Shown piece after piece: positions 1-12,220 of a stretch of DNA of 64,000 bases. The position numbers and the translations under genes are program-made. Source of the stretch: Adiantum capillus-veneris. Taxonomy: Eukaryota; Streptophyta; Polypodiopsida; Polypodiales; Pteridaceae. The first letter of the stretch is position 1. The number at the start of each line of letters is the position of its first letter. The DNA lies in contig CM043967.1 in assembly GCA_014529385.2 (NCBI GenBank), positions 87,465,278 to 87,529,277 on the forward strand. Reading direction: 5' to 3'. The notes beneath the pieces were generated by a model. That model was not told the DNA's origin, did not search any database, and saw only the letters and a list, made by a program, of their open reading frames with translations.

Positions 1-1925
1 CAAAACAACCATTTCTTAAAGTTGATTGCATATAAATGAGACTAGGGATTTTTCTAGGACATAAAATAAATTTACTTGTTAACTTCAATGGGTTGGTAAT
101 CAAATCAATGGGTACAAAAAAGTTATATTTCTGCGATTCTGCGGGACTATCGTCAAAGTTTCTGTAGTCATGCTCAACACAGATACTATATTCACTTTGG
201 GCCTTTGGATTCAAAAGGATCCATGGATCATGCCAAAAAGAATATTAGACCTCTTACCAAGTGGAGCCTTGATGACAATAATGAAGTGCTAAATACAACA
301 AACATGAAAACATAGGGGTTAGTATTATGACCTAAATAATTCCATAGAAAGTACTCAATCTCTAGCCAAATTTGAAGTTTATGATTAGATATGGTTGCTA
401 CCTACAAAATGCACACAATTGGCCTAAGAAACTAACAATATTTAAAAAGTTATACTTGCTACACTAGAATGTTTCGTATTCTTATGCAATTGAAAAACTC
501 AACCATCGTCCTATACTATGCTATATAGTATATTAGGTGCCCCAAGAAAGATGATTTTTATGTTACACATGCCACTTACACAATCAAAATTGCATTTGGA
601 TATCAAGAAGGCCACCAACAAATCATAAAGTGCTAAATTTGGCCAAAAAATAGGATAAGGAAATTCTTGTAATTTGGTCATAACCTTCAACTACTTAAAC
701 CTTTGTAGAAGCATCATAACATTTTGAGGACTACTAAGACTAATCCTCTGGTAATCTAGATCTCACCAAAATGAATTTTAGAGTGGTATAGTTGCAAAAC
801 TTTGTTAAAAAAAACCAAAAACAATACCCGTTTTTCCACACACTTTAGGTTCAGAAATGCTATGCAAGAGTAAGGTTAATGGTGAGATCAATGTTTTTTT
901 GAAAAATGATGTTTTTTTCAGCTAATAAGGAAACATTGTGGGTATATAGCACCTAAAAATTCAGTCTCAAACACTTCAAATAATTCAAGACAAGCGGTCA
1001 CTTAGCAGGACATAAAGGTGTCCCATTACCAACCAAGCATTAAAACAAAGATAAAACACATCATTTAGAACATTTTATATCTTGAGTTTCATGTGAAAAT
1101 CACGCACGAGTTAACAGATATGGTCAAAAAACAACTTGTTGCCCACTGCACTTGGTCAAAATTTTGGACCTTAGGCTCCTTGCAGAAAAACTATATAGAT
1201 TCACCGGATGAGCAAACCCACTTAGCCAATTGAAAAGCTTGATTAAACTTGATGATAAATGTATTTAGGCCTTCATTATTATCTTGGGTATGCGGGTTAT
1301 TAATCATTCCATAACCCGGTTTATCTAGACTTGTAGGGGTGCTACCCAAGGGGGAGTACCATATGACGTCGTAAGTTAGCCGAGTTGTTTATACATGATT
1401 TTTGATTTATTTTGGTGAGTTGATTTCAAGTATTATAGGTCCATAAACTTATGTGAGGATATACGGTTAGTCAACCCGAACCGCACATGCATATATGAAT
1501 AAAGTGGATTTCTTTTTGTGTTACCGTTTGTTGTGGAGTGCTAGTCTATATTATGCATCTGAGCTTGATGCATTGTTTTGAGGTCAAAAACTTTCATTTG
1601 CATGTTCTGTATGCTCTAGAAAATGGCAAAAAGTTGTTTTTCGCATATGTGTGAAGTTATGGTTTATGGTTTCCCTAAGGGCGGGAGTTGTTTTGCATCA
1701 TGATTATGGTGATGAAATAATATCACCTGATGGATGGAACCTTAAAATAAATGTGTATGCCTCATGTGCATGGGTATGAGTGCTTTACACCTTTCGAGGT
1801 CAAAACTAGGAGTTCTACCAAACATCGAGCGAACTTATCCGAGTAACCTCAAAACTGAGCAAAGTTATTAAGTGAGTTTCTCAAGTATATGTATACTTGT
1901 TTTTTAGAAATATCTATCACACATA
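1..1925. other. AT-rich intergenic sequence
   Basis: No reading frame with recognisable protein similarity, no LTR, primer site or RNA gene was found here on either strand. The sequence is AT-rich and unique-looking, with scattered A and T runs. A purine-rich GGGGGAG stretch near 1350 resembles a polypurine tract, but no LTR start follows it. Confidence 0.5.
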
Positions 1926-1947
1926 CACACACACACACACACACATA
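1926..1947. repeat. (CA)n microsatellite
   Basis: A short uninterrupted CA dinucleotide run. Confidence 0.9.
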
Positions 1948-2377
1948 CAGAGATTTACCTAAACCCAAACAATAAAAGTGAGCACCATTGCTCCACAATC
2001 ATGGATATAAAAACCTACTCATCCTTATATATGTCACCATTGCTAGGAAAAATATATTTTTTGGAAACTTAAATACACATCAATGGAACAACTTAGTTCA
2101 CAAAGATGGAAGATGCGGCTCCTTTTCATTTTGGATCATTGTTTTGGAAAATCTAGCGGATGTCAATAAGGCCATAATTTGTTTGCGGCAAATTTCAGTC
2201 TCTTTTGAGCTTGTGCCTGCTCAAGACAAGGTGGTAAGGAAATCATGCTAGCTAGATGAGGGAAAGGGTTGCATTGTATCGACAACACATTTTATTGTAG
2301 ATAATAGAGACTTGCCAAACCAAGAGATCCCATGTATGTCCACTAAGAAGAGCACTCATAAGTGAGAGAAGATGCTT

Positions 2378-2379
<2 letters not shown>
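1948..2379. other. Intergenic sequence with an unsupported short frame
   Basis: An 87-codon open frame on the plus strand (1988-2251) has no recognisable motif, no flanking gene structure and a length expected by chance in AT-rich DNA. I do not call it a gene. Confidence 0.4.

Positions 2380-2446
<67 letters not shown>
2380..2446. repeat. (TC)n microsatellite
   Basis: About 66 bp of TC repeats with one interruption (TTTC). Such tracts recur through the window. Confidence 0.95.
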
Positions 2447-2449
<3 letters not shown>

Positions 2450-2717
2450 AGAAGAGAAACAATATCACTATCATCATGACAATAAGCAATCTATTTTCAA
2501 AAGATACAAACTGTCTTTTCAACAAAATGTTGAGCCTAGAGAATCTCCAAGAAAAAGTCTTTGCACTTTGAGAAACCAAAGCTAACCAGATCTACTTCAA
2601 TCTTTGCATTATCTTTCTTCTTTTTCTCTTCACCTTGCGCATTCTTCCACTCAATTCTTAGTCCTCATGAAAACCAAGCCAACGAGTGAGCACAACCAAA
2701 ATACTTTGCATGATCTT

Positions 2718-2721
2718 CTCT

Positions 2722-2779
<58 letters not shown>
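2718..2779. repeat. Compound (TC)n(AC)n microsatellite
   Basis: A TC run passes directly into an AC run. The same compound order recurs at 5814-5877. Open frames across it on both strands encode only alternating Ser/Leu and Thr/His and are artefacts. Confidence 0.95.
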
Positions 2780-2781
<2 letters not shown>

Positions 2782-3593
2782 TCTCTGAAAGAGTCTGCGT
2801 CTCTTTCACTTTTCAGAGTTCTCCAAGCCATTTCATGTGAAGGCTCAGTGACAACCAATTGCGAACTTTTTTAGTTTCCATGAGAGTTTTTAAAAAAAAG
2901 GATCTAATTGGCTGGCAACCAGTTGGGACGTAACTGGTTGGCAGCCGTTTGCGACCCTACTCCTGGGAACCGTAGACCACGACCAGCAAATCGACACTTG
3001 TGATGTACTTTTTCATGCTCTCACAAAATTTTAATCACACAACTGCTCGCAACTCTCACGGAAAAGTAACATGGCTAGCAGCTACTTGCACACAAATGGA
3101 CAACCATTGAAGCCAATGTTTGGGAAAAGTGTGCCTCAACTTAGAGGCGAGTACCGCTAGAAATTTATAACTTTAGTGAAAACAATCTCTAAAAAGTAGT
3201 CCTGCTAGTCCGTAGCTGAAGGGGAAAATAAGAGGAAAGAAAAAATATATCCTAATTATAGAACAAGCGGCAACCCTTGCCCTATAAGGAAACGCAAATG
3301 CAAATGAAAAAAGCCGATCTATCTCATGTTTCCTTCATTGTGCTAAAATTCAGGTTAGGTGTGAGACCACGATTTAACAAAATGTACAAAATTTTATTAA
3401 TCCCAGTAACATACAGTGAGACTAGGCTCTTAGCAATGAGCCGATTGAAAACTCAAAGCAACCAATTGAAGGGAGGGAAAGAAGATAAAATTTGCTTTGA
3501 AAATTCCAAAAAATAACGTTTAATTGTAAAAACTGTCATTATTTTGAAAAATTACTCTTTGGATCTTTCCTAGATGTTTGTGAAGTTGATTTT
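2780..3593. other. Intergenic sequence
   Basis: AT-rich DNA with no recognisable gene. A 79-codon frame at 3277-3516 has no motif and is not supported. Confidence 0.4.
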
Positions 3594-4063
3594 TGGGAAA
3601 ACTACCCCTCTAATTTGTGGAAATTCCCAAAATATCCCTCAAATTCTAAAAATTCTCAAAATACCCCTAATATTTTTCCATAAATTCCCAAAATGCCCTT
3701 CAAATTTTCTAAAATTCCCAAAATACCCCTAGTTGTGAGAGTAAGTTTCTCAAAAAATAAAAAAGTTTGTAGCTTTTCATAAGATGACTAATAGTCTATG
3801 GTACAAGATGCTAAAACTAGAATTTGAGTTGGTTATGTAGGCTTTCGCGATGAATTGTTTCATTATTTTTAAACGTTAACTACCTGTTTTGTGAGGTAAT
3901 TTTTTACAAATTACATCCTAAGCACTCAAAAACGGAATTCAATTGTCAAAAAAGATTAAATACTAAAAAATGTTGAGCAATCCAACCGAAATAGATATGA
4001 GGGTATTTTGGGAATTTTCACAAATTAGAGGGGTATTTTGGTAATTCTCCCTTGATTTTTCCC
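3594..4063. repeat. Fold-back repeat with internal direct repeats
   Basis: The left arm (about 3594-3640) reads TACCCCTCTAATTTGTGG and continues into AATTCCCAAAATA. The right arm (3999-4063) is its imperfect reverse complement. Inside the left side the phrase AAATTCCCAAAATRCCC is repeated several times (3620-3740). The arrangement suggests a MITE-like or fold-back element of about 470 bp. No transposase is encoded. No clear target-site duplication could be settled by eye. Confidence 0.6.
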
Positions 4064-5482
4064 GGACACTGTCTGAGGCATGTGAACTGGTGATCCGTCT
4101 CTCTCTCTCTCTCTCTAAAAAAAACATATGAAAGAGTGCACGCCGGCGCGCTCTTTCAAAGAGTTTTTTTTTTGGAGAGTGAGAGAGAGAGGGGCCGACT
4201 GAGAGCAGGAGGCCGACGCTCCACATTTGGCTGCAGCAGGCCAGGAGGGTGCAGGGACCCGTGTTGATCGCCATCGGCGCTTGATGGAGGAGGTCCTTCA
4301 TTTAATTGGTAGTGGGTGGAGACTCCACGATGGCCATGCGGCATGCAATTCCGAAGGCAATCTGCATCACAATTTGGTGATAGGTGGAGCGCAGGAGCCC
4401 GTGAGTTGATCAATCCCTCCATGACTGTTGCAGATTTCTCATGGATATTGACATGGAAACTCACATGAAGAGGCCTGCATTGGTGGATTGATGACATTAA
4501 ATGCGAATCATCTTTAGTTTTTAACGCAAAGGAATGAGGATTGCCCCTGGGCTAGGCTTGATGCAGTCGTGATCGATGGGGACCAGCATCAGGCGAATGT
4601 CTTACCACTAGAGCTCGATTCCTGTTAGCGTCATTCCATCCCACAACAGCAGGCGCAACTGATAGGGGTAGCGCTGGCCAGCTAAAAGACTAGAGTATAT
4701 TCATGAGGACTTCGAGGAGGATGGAGGCGATGAGATGGAGGGGTGGAAAGCTAGCATCCTACACTTAGCGCTGCGTTAGAGAGAGGCGGACGAGAGCTCA
4801 AGAGTCAAGGTTATGGGGAAGAGCAGGTGCCAGGAACCTCTGTACATGTGTGAGTGTGTCATGTCACTTTGCATGCCAATATGAGCCGGCTGGAGCATCC
4901 CAAATATGAGAGAGAGAAAGAGAAGAGGAGAGAGAAGACCTTGCTATCTTATATAGTCTATCTCCCTATAGATGCATGCCTGCTAGTCGTTCCGCGGCCC
5001 TGCCATAACATACAAGGTTGCCAAATTACTGCGAGCTAGACTCTGACCACGTCAAGACCTTGAGGCCTCTATAGTATGCAAATCCGTTGCCTCGATGCAA
5101 TGATTTTCGGGTACATCTCCTTTCAAACTGCTGTGAGCTAGGGTTTGACTACATCTATTTGTGTTACCAACTCAAAGGCACAATATACGCAGGAGGTAAT
5201 CGGAGTCAGGCACCTGTGCCGGACGGCTCCACACAGTAGGCATATTTGTCACGGCAAAGCTGACAAAAGCAATCACTAGTCATGTTGGCGTGGTGATGAA
5301 AGGAAGGCCAAGGACATCTACTGAGTCTGCTGCAGCAGAGGGGGATGCGTTGCCTCCACAACACTCCAATCGTGCTACTGGCAAAGAGTTTTGGGCATGT
5401 AGCACGAGACACACGCGCACACAGTACGATAGTACATCGCAAGACCACTACGTCCAGTAGCTTGTTTAAGCGTCAAATTGGA
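4064..5482. other. Intergenic sequence with a short (TC)n tract
   Basis: Contains a small TC run at about 4098-4117 and a purine/pyrimidine-rich block to 4200. From 4200 to 5450 the GC content is higher than in the flanks and several short open frames overlap on both strands, but none shows a domain, zinc knuckle or conserved motif. Confidence 0.4.
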
Positions 5483-5682
5483 CACTGGGCTAGCTAGCTT
5501 TCTCAAATGAGGAGGATATGTGGCTAAGTGTGTCCGTGAGGGCGAGAGAGGGGGGGCAGGGGGAGGGGGAGCCCTGCAGGAAGATCAGTATCTGAGGCCA
5601 TAATTGGTGCCAGCTTCTGAGACTTTTAGAGTGCTAGAGAGAGTGAGAGCGTCCTCATTTGAGAAAGCTAGCTAGCCCAGTG
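5483..5682. repeat. 200-bp element with perfect 31-bp terminal inverted repeats
   Basis: Positions 5483-5513 (CACTGGGCTAGCTAGC...) are the exact reverse complement of 5652-5682. The enclosed 138 bp is purine-rich and non-coding. Size and structure fit a MITE or a strong hairpin. The flanking bases show no obvious perfect target-site duplication. The internal self-palindrome GCTAGCTAGC adds to the fold-back potential. Confidence 0.75.
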
Positions 5683-5813
5683 ATCAGAAAGGCTTTTAGA
5701 AAGGCTCACAACTAGAAAGGGATCAGAGAGAGAGTGAGAGTGATCAAAAAGGCTCAGTTTTTGAGAAGGGATTCCTTCGTTGTGAGCACGCAACTGCGGA
5801 AGACGAACCTCAT

Positions 5814-5821
5814 TCTCTCTT

Positions 5822-5877
<56 letters not shown>
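5814..5877. repeat. Compound (TC)n(AC)n microsatellite
   Basis: A TC run (to about 5840) followed by CA repeats, then a GTGCGCGCGC stretch that could favour Z-DNA. Same compound order as 2718-2779. Confidence 0.95.
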
Positions 5878-5883
<6 letters not shown>

Positions 5884-7604
5884 GCGCACAAACTCTTCAT
5901 ATTTGTTCTCGCCGAAATTAGATGGGGCCAAGGTGATTGCAAAGGCGTTTCATGCTAGTGATGATTATCGCTCATGTCGGGAGTATTTTATGATCTTCAT
6001 CACCTCCCCTGCTCTCGGCAAGAAGTCCTTGTGACAAGGGCCTCTTTTTTTGTAACTCGCCATGAAAACTCTGAAAGAGTCCATAGTCCTTTGAAAATTC
6101 TCACAAAGAGTTTGTGTCGATGTGAAGTAGTTCAGAGTGTTTTTTTAAGGGTTCTGTTTATATCTGATCGCTAGTCAAAATGACATTAGTTGACCTTCTT
6201 GCCTCAAGTGTGTCTCCAACAAGCTTTTAGCCTTTCCTTGCACAACCAAATCCAATGACGATGGATCTCATATTTACCTTTATTAACAACACCATTGTGT
6301 CAAAGTTGCTGGTGGTAGTATCCAATAACCCAGTGAGCCCTCGGAGGGGGGTACCGTGTGCCCCGTTGGGTGGTCATGTAGGTGAGCACTAGGATTTCTC
6401 TTTGTTCAGATTTTGTAAAATAGATCACCACTTAATAGGGGAGGGGAAACTTCATAAGGTAGTGGAGAGGCTCCAACATGAGTAGAACGGATAGGTTAAA
6501 AGGAAGCCGCAGGATCCGAGCTAAGCTGTTATGCACATCGGGGGTGTCAATCTTGTAAGATTCTCACAAGAAGGGAGGGGAAGATGTTTAAGCCCTCTGG
6601 GAATGACAAATTATCCCATAGTCGCGAAGGTAGAGATGTTGATGACGATGATTCTGTTTATCAAAATATCGTGGATGCTATTGCATTCAACTCATTGAAA
6701 TTGTTGATCGCACGCATGTGCGCTTGCGTTGCTACTGAAGGAGAGCCTCTTTTTGACACATATCAAACCCTTCATGTGGCAATTAAAAACAAATGTGGCA
6801 CTCTTCCATTTCTTCAAGTTGGGTTGCTGGCGACTATGTGCAGGCAGACGGCATGATGTGACAATCACCTTACATTAGGGTAGGATATTTTTAAATTAAT
6901 CAAAGCATAATTGAGAGAGAGGGGGGAGGGGGGGGGGACGAAGAGAGATGAAAAGTTTAAATGCTATAATAACAAGATCAAGAGAGCTAAGAAATGGAAC
7001 CAACATCGTAAAACTTTTCATCATTTCATTATTACATTCCATTTTGAAGACAATTGTGTTACCTATGTGCACATAGACTTGTGAGATTCTCTGTAGAAGT
7101 CTATATTCCTTTTGGCTACTATTGCATTTGCTCAAAAGGAGTTTGACTACAACTAAGTGCTCAACAAAAAAGTCTTTTCTAAAATACAAAGCTCATTTTA
7201 ATGAAATTTATGAAAGACTTGAAATTTAAGGATTTCTTTAATGCTTTCACACTATTCTTTTCAAGTACGTGATGTGAAGGATACTTTCCTTTTCCTCTTG
7301 GTTTCTCAATTGTCATGATTATACATTAAAATATCTTTTTTGGGAGCTAGACAAAATGGAGCCACTCACCAAAAAATTTCATCTCCAATTCCAACAAGAT
7401 ACAATCTAGAGCCAAAGATTGCAAATACACACTATTCATATTCACTCCAACCTACCAATAAGATCTACCAAATCTAGTTCTTCTATACATTCCCTACACT
7501 AAGCATCTCTTGACAACTTTGTTTGTAAAATAATCCTCTCTCCTACGAGCACTTGCCATAATATTATGTATTGAAAAACCCTCCTCCCCCTAAACAACAT
7601 TATG
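5878..7604. other. Intergenic sequence including a long G-run
   Basis: No supported gene. A 90-codon plus-strand frame (6584-6856) has a plausible amino-acid mix but no recognisable domain. At 6919-6937 lies a nearly uninterrupted G tract (G6 A G10 or more), which could form a G-quadruplex. Confidence 0.4.
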
Positions 7605-7689
7605 TGCACACGCACACACTCAAACACACACACAAACACGCACACACACACGCACACGCACACACTCAAACACACACACACACACACAC
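7605..7689. repeat. Imperfect (CA)n microsatellite
   Basis: CA repeats interrupted by CG and AA steps for about 85 bp. Confidence 0.9.
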
Positions 7690-8458
7690 GTTTTTATTTG
7701 TCCAAGAATCTATCATGGCTTGACTATTGATGACCATGAGCTGTGATTTGGAGGAGGAAGCATGACCTTGGATAATCAAGGAGTTAATATAAGGGTGGTT
7801 GATTAAAGTTTCTGTGAGGAATGCTTGAGGTGTTTAGAGACAATGATAGATAGATTGTAATATGTAATTTGATTCTAAATGTTTCTATTATGATTTAAGA
7901 TAACTGTATCTTGTGGGGTTTTGCTGGTTTTTATGATTGCTCGAAAAGGTTTTCTCGGAGTTTGAAATTCCTCAAAACTAGCTCTATGTGCTAGAGGGGA
8001 GAAGTGTAGATATGATGCATCATCTTTGCATGAGTGGAGTTTGTCAAAATTGGATTTTTATATCATATATAGCTGCTGGTCGAACTTATTTTATGCATAA
8101 AAGGTTCATGTCCTAAGGCCATGTGTGTGGACTTAGATTTACTACAGTAGAGGATAAGTCAAACTCCAAGTGTGGGAGTTAGTTTAGTGAGAATATGATT
8201 TATGGTTAAGGGTTGAGATACCTCATGGATTATGGTTGTGATTTGTATGGTGGAATTCGATATGGCTCTTTATTTATTTTTGGATATGGTCATGCTGCCA
8301 AAATGTTTGCAGCCATGTTATGTTCGAAGGTGGTTATGCAGGATTGGTTGTGCCTCACTCCGAGTTGGGTAGAGTGCTCCCCTGTGTGATGTGATTGGGT
8401 TATGGGTGATGTTTTATGGATTGGATCATGAAGTGATTTGGATGGTTTATGGTAGACT
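7690..8458. other. Intergenic sequence left of element C
   Basis: AT-rich plant DNA with no recognisable feature up to the start of the long terminal repeat at about 8459. Confidence 0.4.
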
Positions 8459-8831
8459 CTAATGCCTATGGCTCCGCAGTGGAGCAATAAGCACTACGGC
8501 AATGAATACCCTGACACTTCCTTACATTATATGAAGAAACAATGTACAAGAAGACAAAATAAACAATACACAGGGATAGAACACCATCTTCTTCATTGAT
8601 ACACAATAGAAAACATGATTACATGAGAATGATATCGATTGATTGAGATATCCCCACAATGACTGGTATGCCCCCCCAAATACACCTATTGCTACAACAC
8701 ATATCAGGAACGGTGCAAATCCCGTCCTGTCCCATGGTATCCCATGAAGAACTGTTCGTAGCTACATGAAGTGCTAGTCTGCAGAGTCCTCACATCTCTA
8801 GAGTTCGTAGTGTGCGTCTTATGCCGTAGCA
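8459..8831 (-). repeat. 3' LTR of element C
   Basis: Closely resembles 26174-26548, including shared stretches such as GAGCAATAAGCACTA and TGATATCGATTGATTGAG. The minus-strand order of pol makes this the 3' copy. The terminal bases differ from the right copy (CTCTAATGCC here, TGTAATGCC there), so the end has mutated. No convincing target-site duplication is visible. Confidence 0.85.
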
Positions 8832-11200
8832 CCTAGCACACATGGTGGACTGCACGAACCCATAGTGAACCCATAGCTTTAGCATCTCCGTGTCAAAGGC
8901 TCCGGTCGCTACTCCTCCTCACGCTCTGGTGTTGATGAAATGTGATTGTAGACAAACCCATGAAAATCTTGTCAATGGGCCCTCTAAACCTCGGCCATCA
9001 ACTACGGGTCTATCTCAGGCTGCTCTGGCCAAGGTTCCCATGCAGTGAGCTGTGTTGGCAGGGAGAGAAACTAAGGATCCTGAGGTAAAGGAGCAAGAGG
9101 GCTATGGATGGGATAATATCGAGTCAGGTATCGATTTAGAGCAGGTCAAAATGGTGAACAATGCTGGAGACTTAGTGAAAAATAATGAGAAAGTGTCTCC
9201 GCCTAGAAACAAGCCCCGCACCACTCCTTACGAAAACAATGAATTACTCGCTGCAAATGAGAGACACAGGGCTTTTCCTTCAGCACATTCTTCGGTAGCT
9301 TTTGCCCAATCATAAATATCAAAACCTTCTTGCACAATGCCTTTACCTCTGTCATTGGTAGGCGGCTCAGGTTGGCACACCACGAGTTGTTGTGCTTGTT
9401 GCTGAGTTACTGCCGCATTGGTTAACATTGATCTCCAATTTTACATTTGGCCCTCCCAAAAATTGTGCAGGTCCTATTGCACCTCCACTGCCAGTCCATC
9501 AAGATCATTCAGATTGATCAGCACATCTCCTGGATGTGATGCTAAATAATTTGCCAGGCCATTTTGCGTGCATGAGTGAAGAAGCTCATCTTGAATAGAG
9601 GACATAAGTGTAGAGTTAGCCTCTCTTAGAGCTTGCATCTCACCAGCATGCTGCTGGGTTGTATTGTGTAGTGCTGTGTTTTGGCCCTCCAACTCTATAT
9701 TGTGGGCCTGCAAGAAGGTTGCCACCTGCGATTCAAGCTTGATGATCCATGTCTCAATTGCTGGTGCTAGCCAAACTGCCTACAAGGATTTTGCCATGCA
9801 CTGTAAAAATGTTCTGCATGCATGGGAGCTGATTAGAAGGATTTGGGGTTTGGGCTTCCCAAGGCAAAGGGTCTGGAGACATTCCCACCGCATCTAGAGC
9901 TACCCAGACAGCTTCAGATTGCAAGGAAATGTACGCACCCGTAGGGACAGTCTCCTCAGGGTTTGAATATGCCGCATGCTCTTGCATTCTTTGTCACCAT
10001 CGTGCAATTGAAAAATCCTTAGGCAACCTAACTCTCTCTAGAGACGGTGTCAGCACATGAGGTGGTGTGGAAAGCAGGACTTCCTCCCGTCCTCTCTTTC
10101 TGCTAGAAGTCTCCGTAGTGGCCATATCTACTGAAATAGGGGCTACCATTGAAGTCAAAGCACCAACTAAATCCGTTACACGGGCAAGCGTGTGATGCAA
10201 CTCCTTAGCGAACACAGAACTATGAGCCCCTACGAGTGGAGCGGTGTTGCGGGTGATAAATCGATCATCCTTAAAATGACACAAAGGTCGAAGAGCAAGA
10301 GGAAAAAATTTTGTTAAGGGGAACACCAATGTCAAAAATTGCTCCACCTTTGTATTAGTTGGGGTACTGCGGCCCATCTGCCCCACTACTCATTGACACT
10401 CAGCCAGTAACTCGTACCCTGACAATTGCTGTTCAGGCCACACGCCCAAAATTGTTTGAATGCAACACATTGGGAGTTTTAGCAGAGATGATATACATTT
10501 TGACCTCCAACCAAATAGCTTCCAAAAACCAGCGATAAGCATCCCTAATCGTTGCATCAATGAGCCCTGACAATTTGTATTTCCATTTCACTTTCAAGCC
10601 AAATTCAAGGTCTGCCTCCACATCATGAATAACATGTGAAGCACTAGCAACGCCTTTGATAGGCAGACAAAAACATCTTGAGATCCTTCTGGTGTTCACT
10701 AAATTTGTTGATTGTTCATTTCCACCATATCACTAACAACCAACTGTTCTATCAATGTGAAGCATGAGCAACGCCATCGATAGGCAGACAAGAACATCTT
10801 GAGATCCTTCTGGTGTTCACTAAATTTGTTGATTGTTCATTTCCACCATATCACTAACAACCAACTGTTCTATCAATGTAGCAGCCTGCGGGTGAACAGG
10901 AATGCTTTGCCAGCTGAGGTTGGTGAAGACTCGTAGCCGCAAATCTTGCAACCATGCGACCACCCATCTGAGAGCTATCTGTTGCACATGCATAAAGGGA
11001 ACGCACTAAAGTAAGGAAGATCTCATGGTGGCAAGAGCACACAAAAGAAGAGAGAAATGTTGAGACGTAGCAGTGCAAAAGCTCTACAAACACACGAGCA
11101 TAGTATAGGGAATCTGCTGCATGCACAAAACCACTCAGATATAGTTCTCAAAATAGGTAGTTCCACGGTGTCGCAACCATCATAGCCATTTTTTTGTTGT
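8832..11200 (-). other. Post-integrase region of element C with unknown broken ORFs
   Basis: About 2.3 kb lie between the end of integrase and the 3' LTR, far more than a plain gypsy 3' UTR. In element sense (minus) there are several open stretches. 10386-9994 (130 codons) includes a basic SSRKRGREE segment. 9725-9474 (83 codons) has a heptad-like Leu/Gln/Ala pattern suggesting a coiled coil. 10699-10433 is a third. They lie in different frames, so one longer ORF may have been broken. I recognise no family. It could be an extra Tat/Athila-type 3' ORF or captured host sequence. Confidence 0.45.
10637..10878. repeat. 121-bp tandem duplication
   Basis: The block containing GATAGGCAGACAA, CTGGTGTTCACTAAATTTG and CCAACTGTTCTATCAATGT occurs twice in direct orientation with a period of 121 bp. 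The copies differ at only a few positions, so the duplication is recent compared with the decay of element C around it. It lies in the post-integrase region. Confidence 0.85.
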
Positions 11201-12215
11201 TCAAGATTGCATGGTAAAGAATCTCCAATCATGATTAAGGCCGCTTCCAGATCTTGTACCATAGCAAAGGGAAACTTGATAGCGGTAGGTGAAAAATAAT
11301 GGTGAAGTCAAAAACCATTCACCAAAAGAGCAATCACCTCCCCCTCGTAAATCAACCAAATAAAAGGAAGTGGGTCCACATGACTTAAAGATCCAGAACA
11401 GCCCAGACCACTGTAATTTAATCTTCGCGGGCATATTTCCAAGACGAGAGTTAAATAAAAGAAACAACTTGCCCCACAAAAATTGTCACTCTTTGGGTTG
11501 GTCTAGCCATTTCTTTTGCCAAGATTGTGGATCTTGCAACACCGCAAAACTGTGCAACCACTCTTCATCTAATTCCTGCAAAACATCCAAACAATAAATG
11601 ACTGAATCTTCTGGAAGAAGCCTATCCACAGTCAGCATCCGCAATCTTGGCACAACATGCTTCACTGGAGTAATTGGCTCCATACCAAATGCCAATTTGA
11701 AAGGGGTTAGGCATGTTGCCACTTTATATGCCATACGATAGGCCCATAATGTGTAAGGAAGTTTGACATCCCAAACTGTTCGGTGCAGATTGACTAGCTT
11801 TGTCAAGATGCGGACCAATTGCTTATTAGTTGATTTTATTTGCCCATTTGCACGAGGATAATATGGGGAAGATTTTCTATGTAACACAAAATAGGATTGC
11901 AACATTTTCTCCATCACCTAATTCAATAAATGGCTACCCCAATCACTAACCAACTCAATGGGACAGCCGTAACGAGAAAAAATATCTGTATATAAGCACC
12001 CAACAACAGAAACTGCTGTGTTATCTTTCAAAGGACATGCCTCCACCCACTTAGTTGCATAATCCATGGCCGTCAAGATATACCGATTACCAGTGCTAGC
12101 TACCGCTGGTTTAAAAGGTCTAATAATATCCAATCCCCATTTCTAAAATCACTCCAAGGGTAACACTGGCTATAAATGCATTTTGGACATTTTAGTAGGT
12201 TTCCGCACCGTTGAC
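11201..12215 (-). pseudogene. Integrase of element C, broken
   Basis: Reading the minus strand: the zinc region ends with a CX2C (QRCGN) near 12215. The catalytic core follows at 12133-11918 (MDIIRPFKP, then AMDYATKWVEA, then LVSDWGSHLLN). The rest of the core and the C-terminal region follow at 11917-11486 (SSPYYPRANGQ, TLWAYRMAYK) and 11479-11201. The first two catalytic aspartates are visible. The glutamate expected in the NGQxES motif is a lysine (NGQIKST), so strand transfer would be lost. A stop separates the two halves of the core. Confidence 0.9.
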
Positions 12216-12220
12216 AAACA

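Noticed and set aside
2604-2874. Overlapping open frames on both strands through TC/AC repeats
   Set aside because: They encode only dinucleotide-repeat peptides. The same happens at 5.7-5.96, 7.5-7.7, 15.4-15.7, 24.9-25.16, 56.4-56.75 and 61.8-62.04 kb.
4227-4409. Short frames on both strands in the GC-richer 4.2-4.5 kb block
   Set aside because: They overlap each other, have no domain, and are within chance length for this composition.
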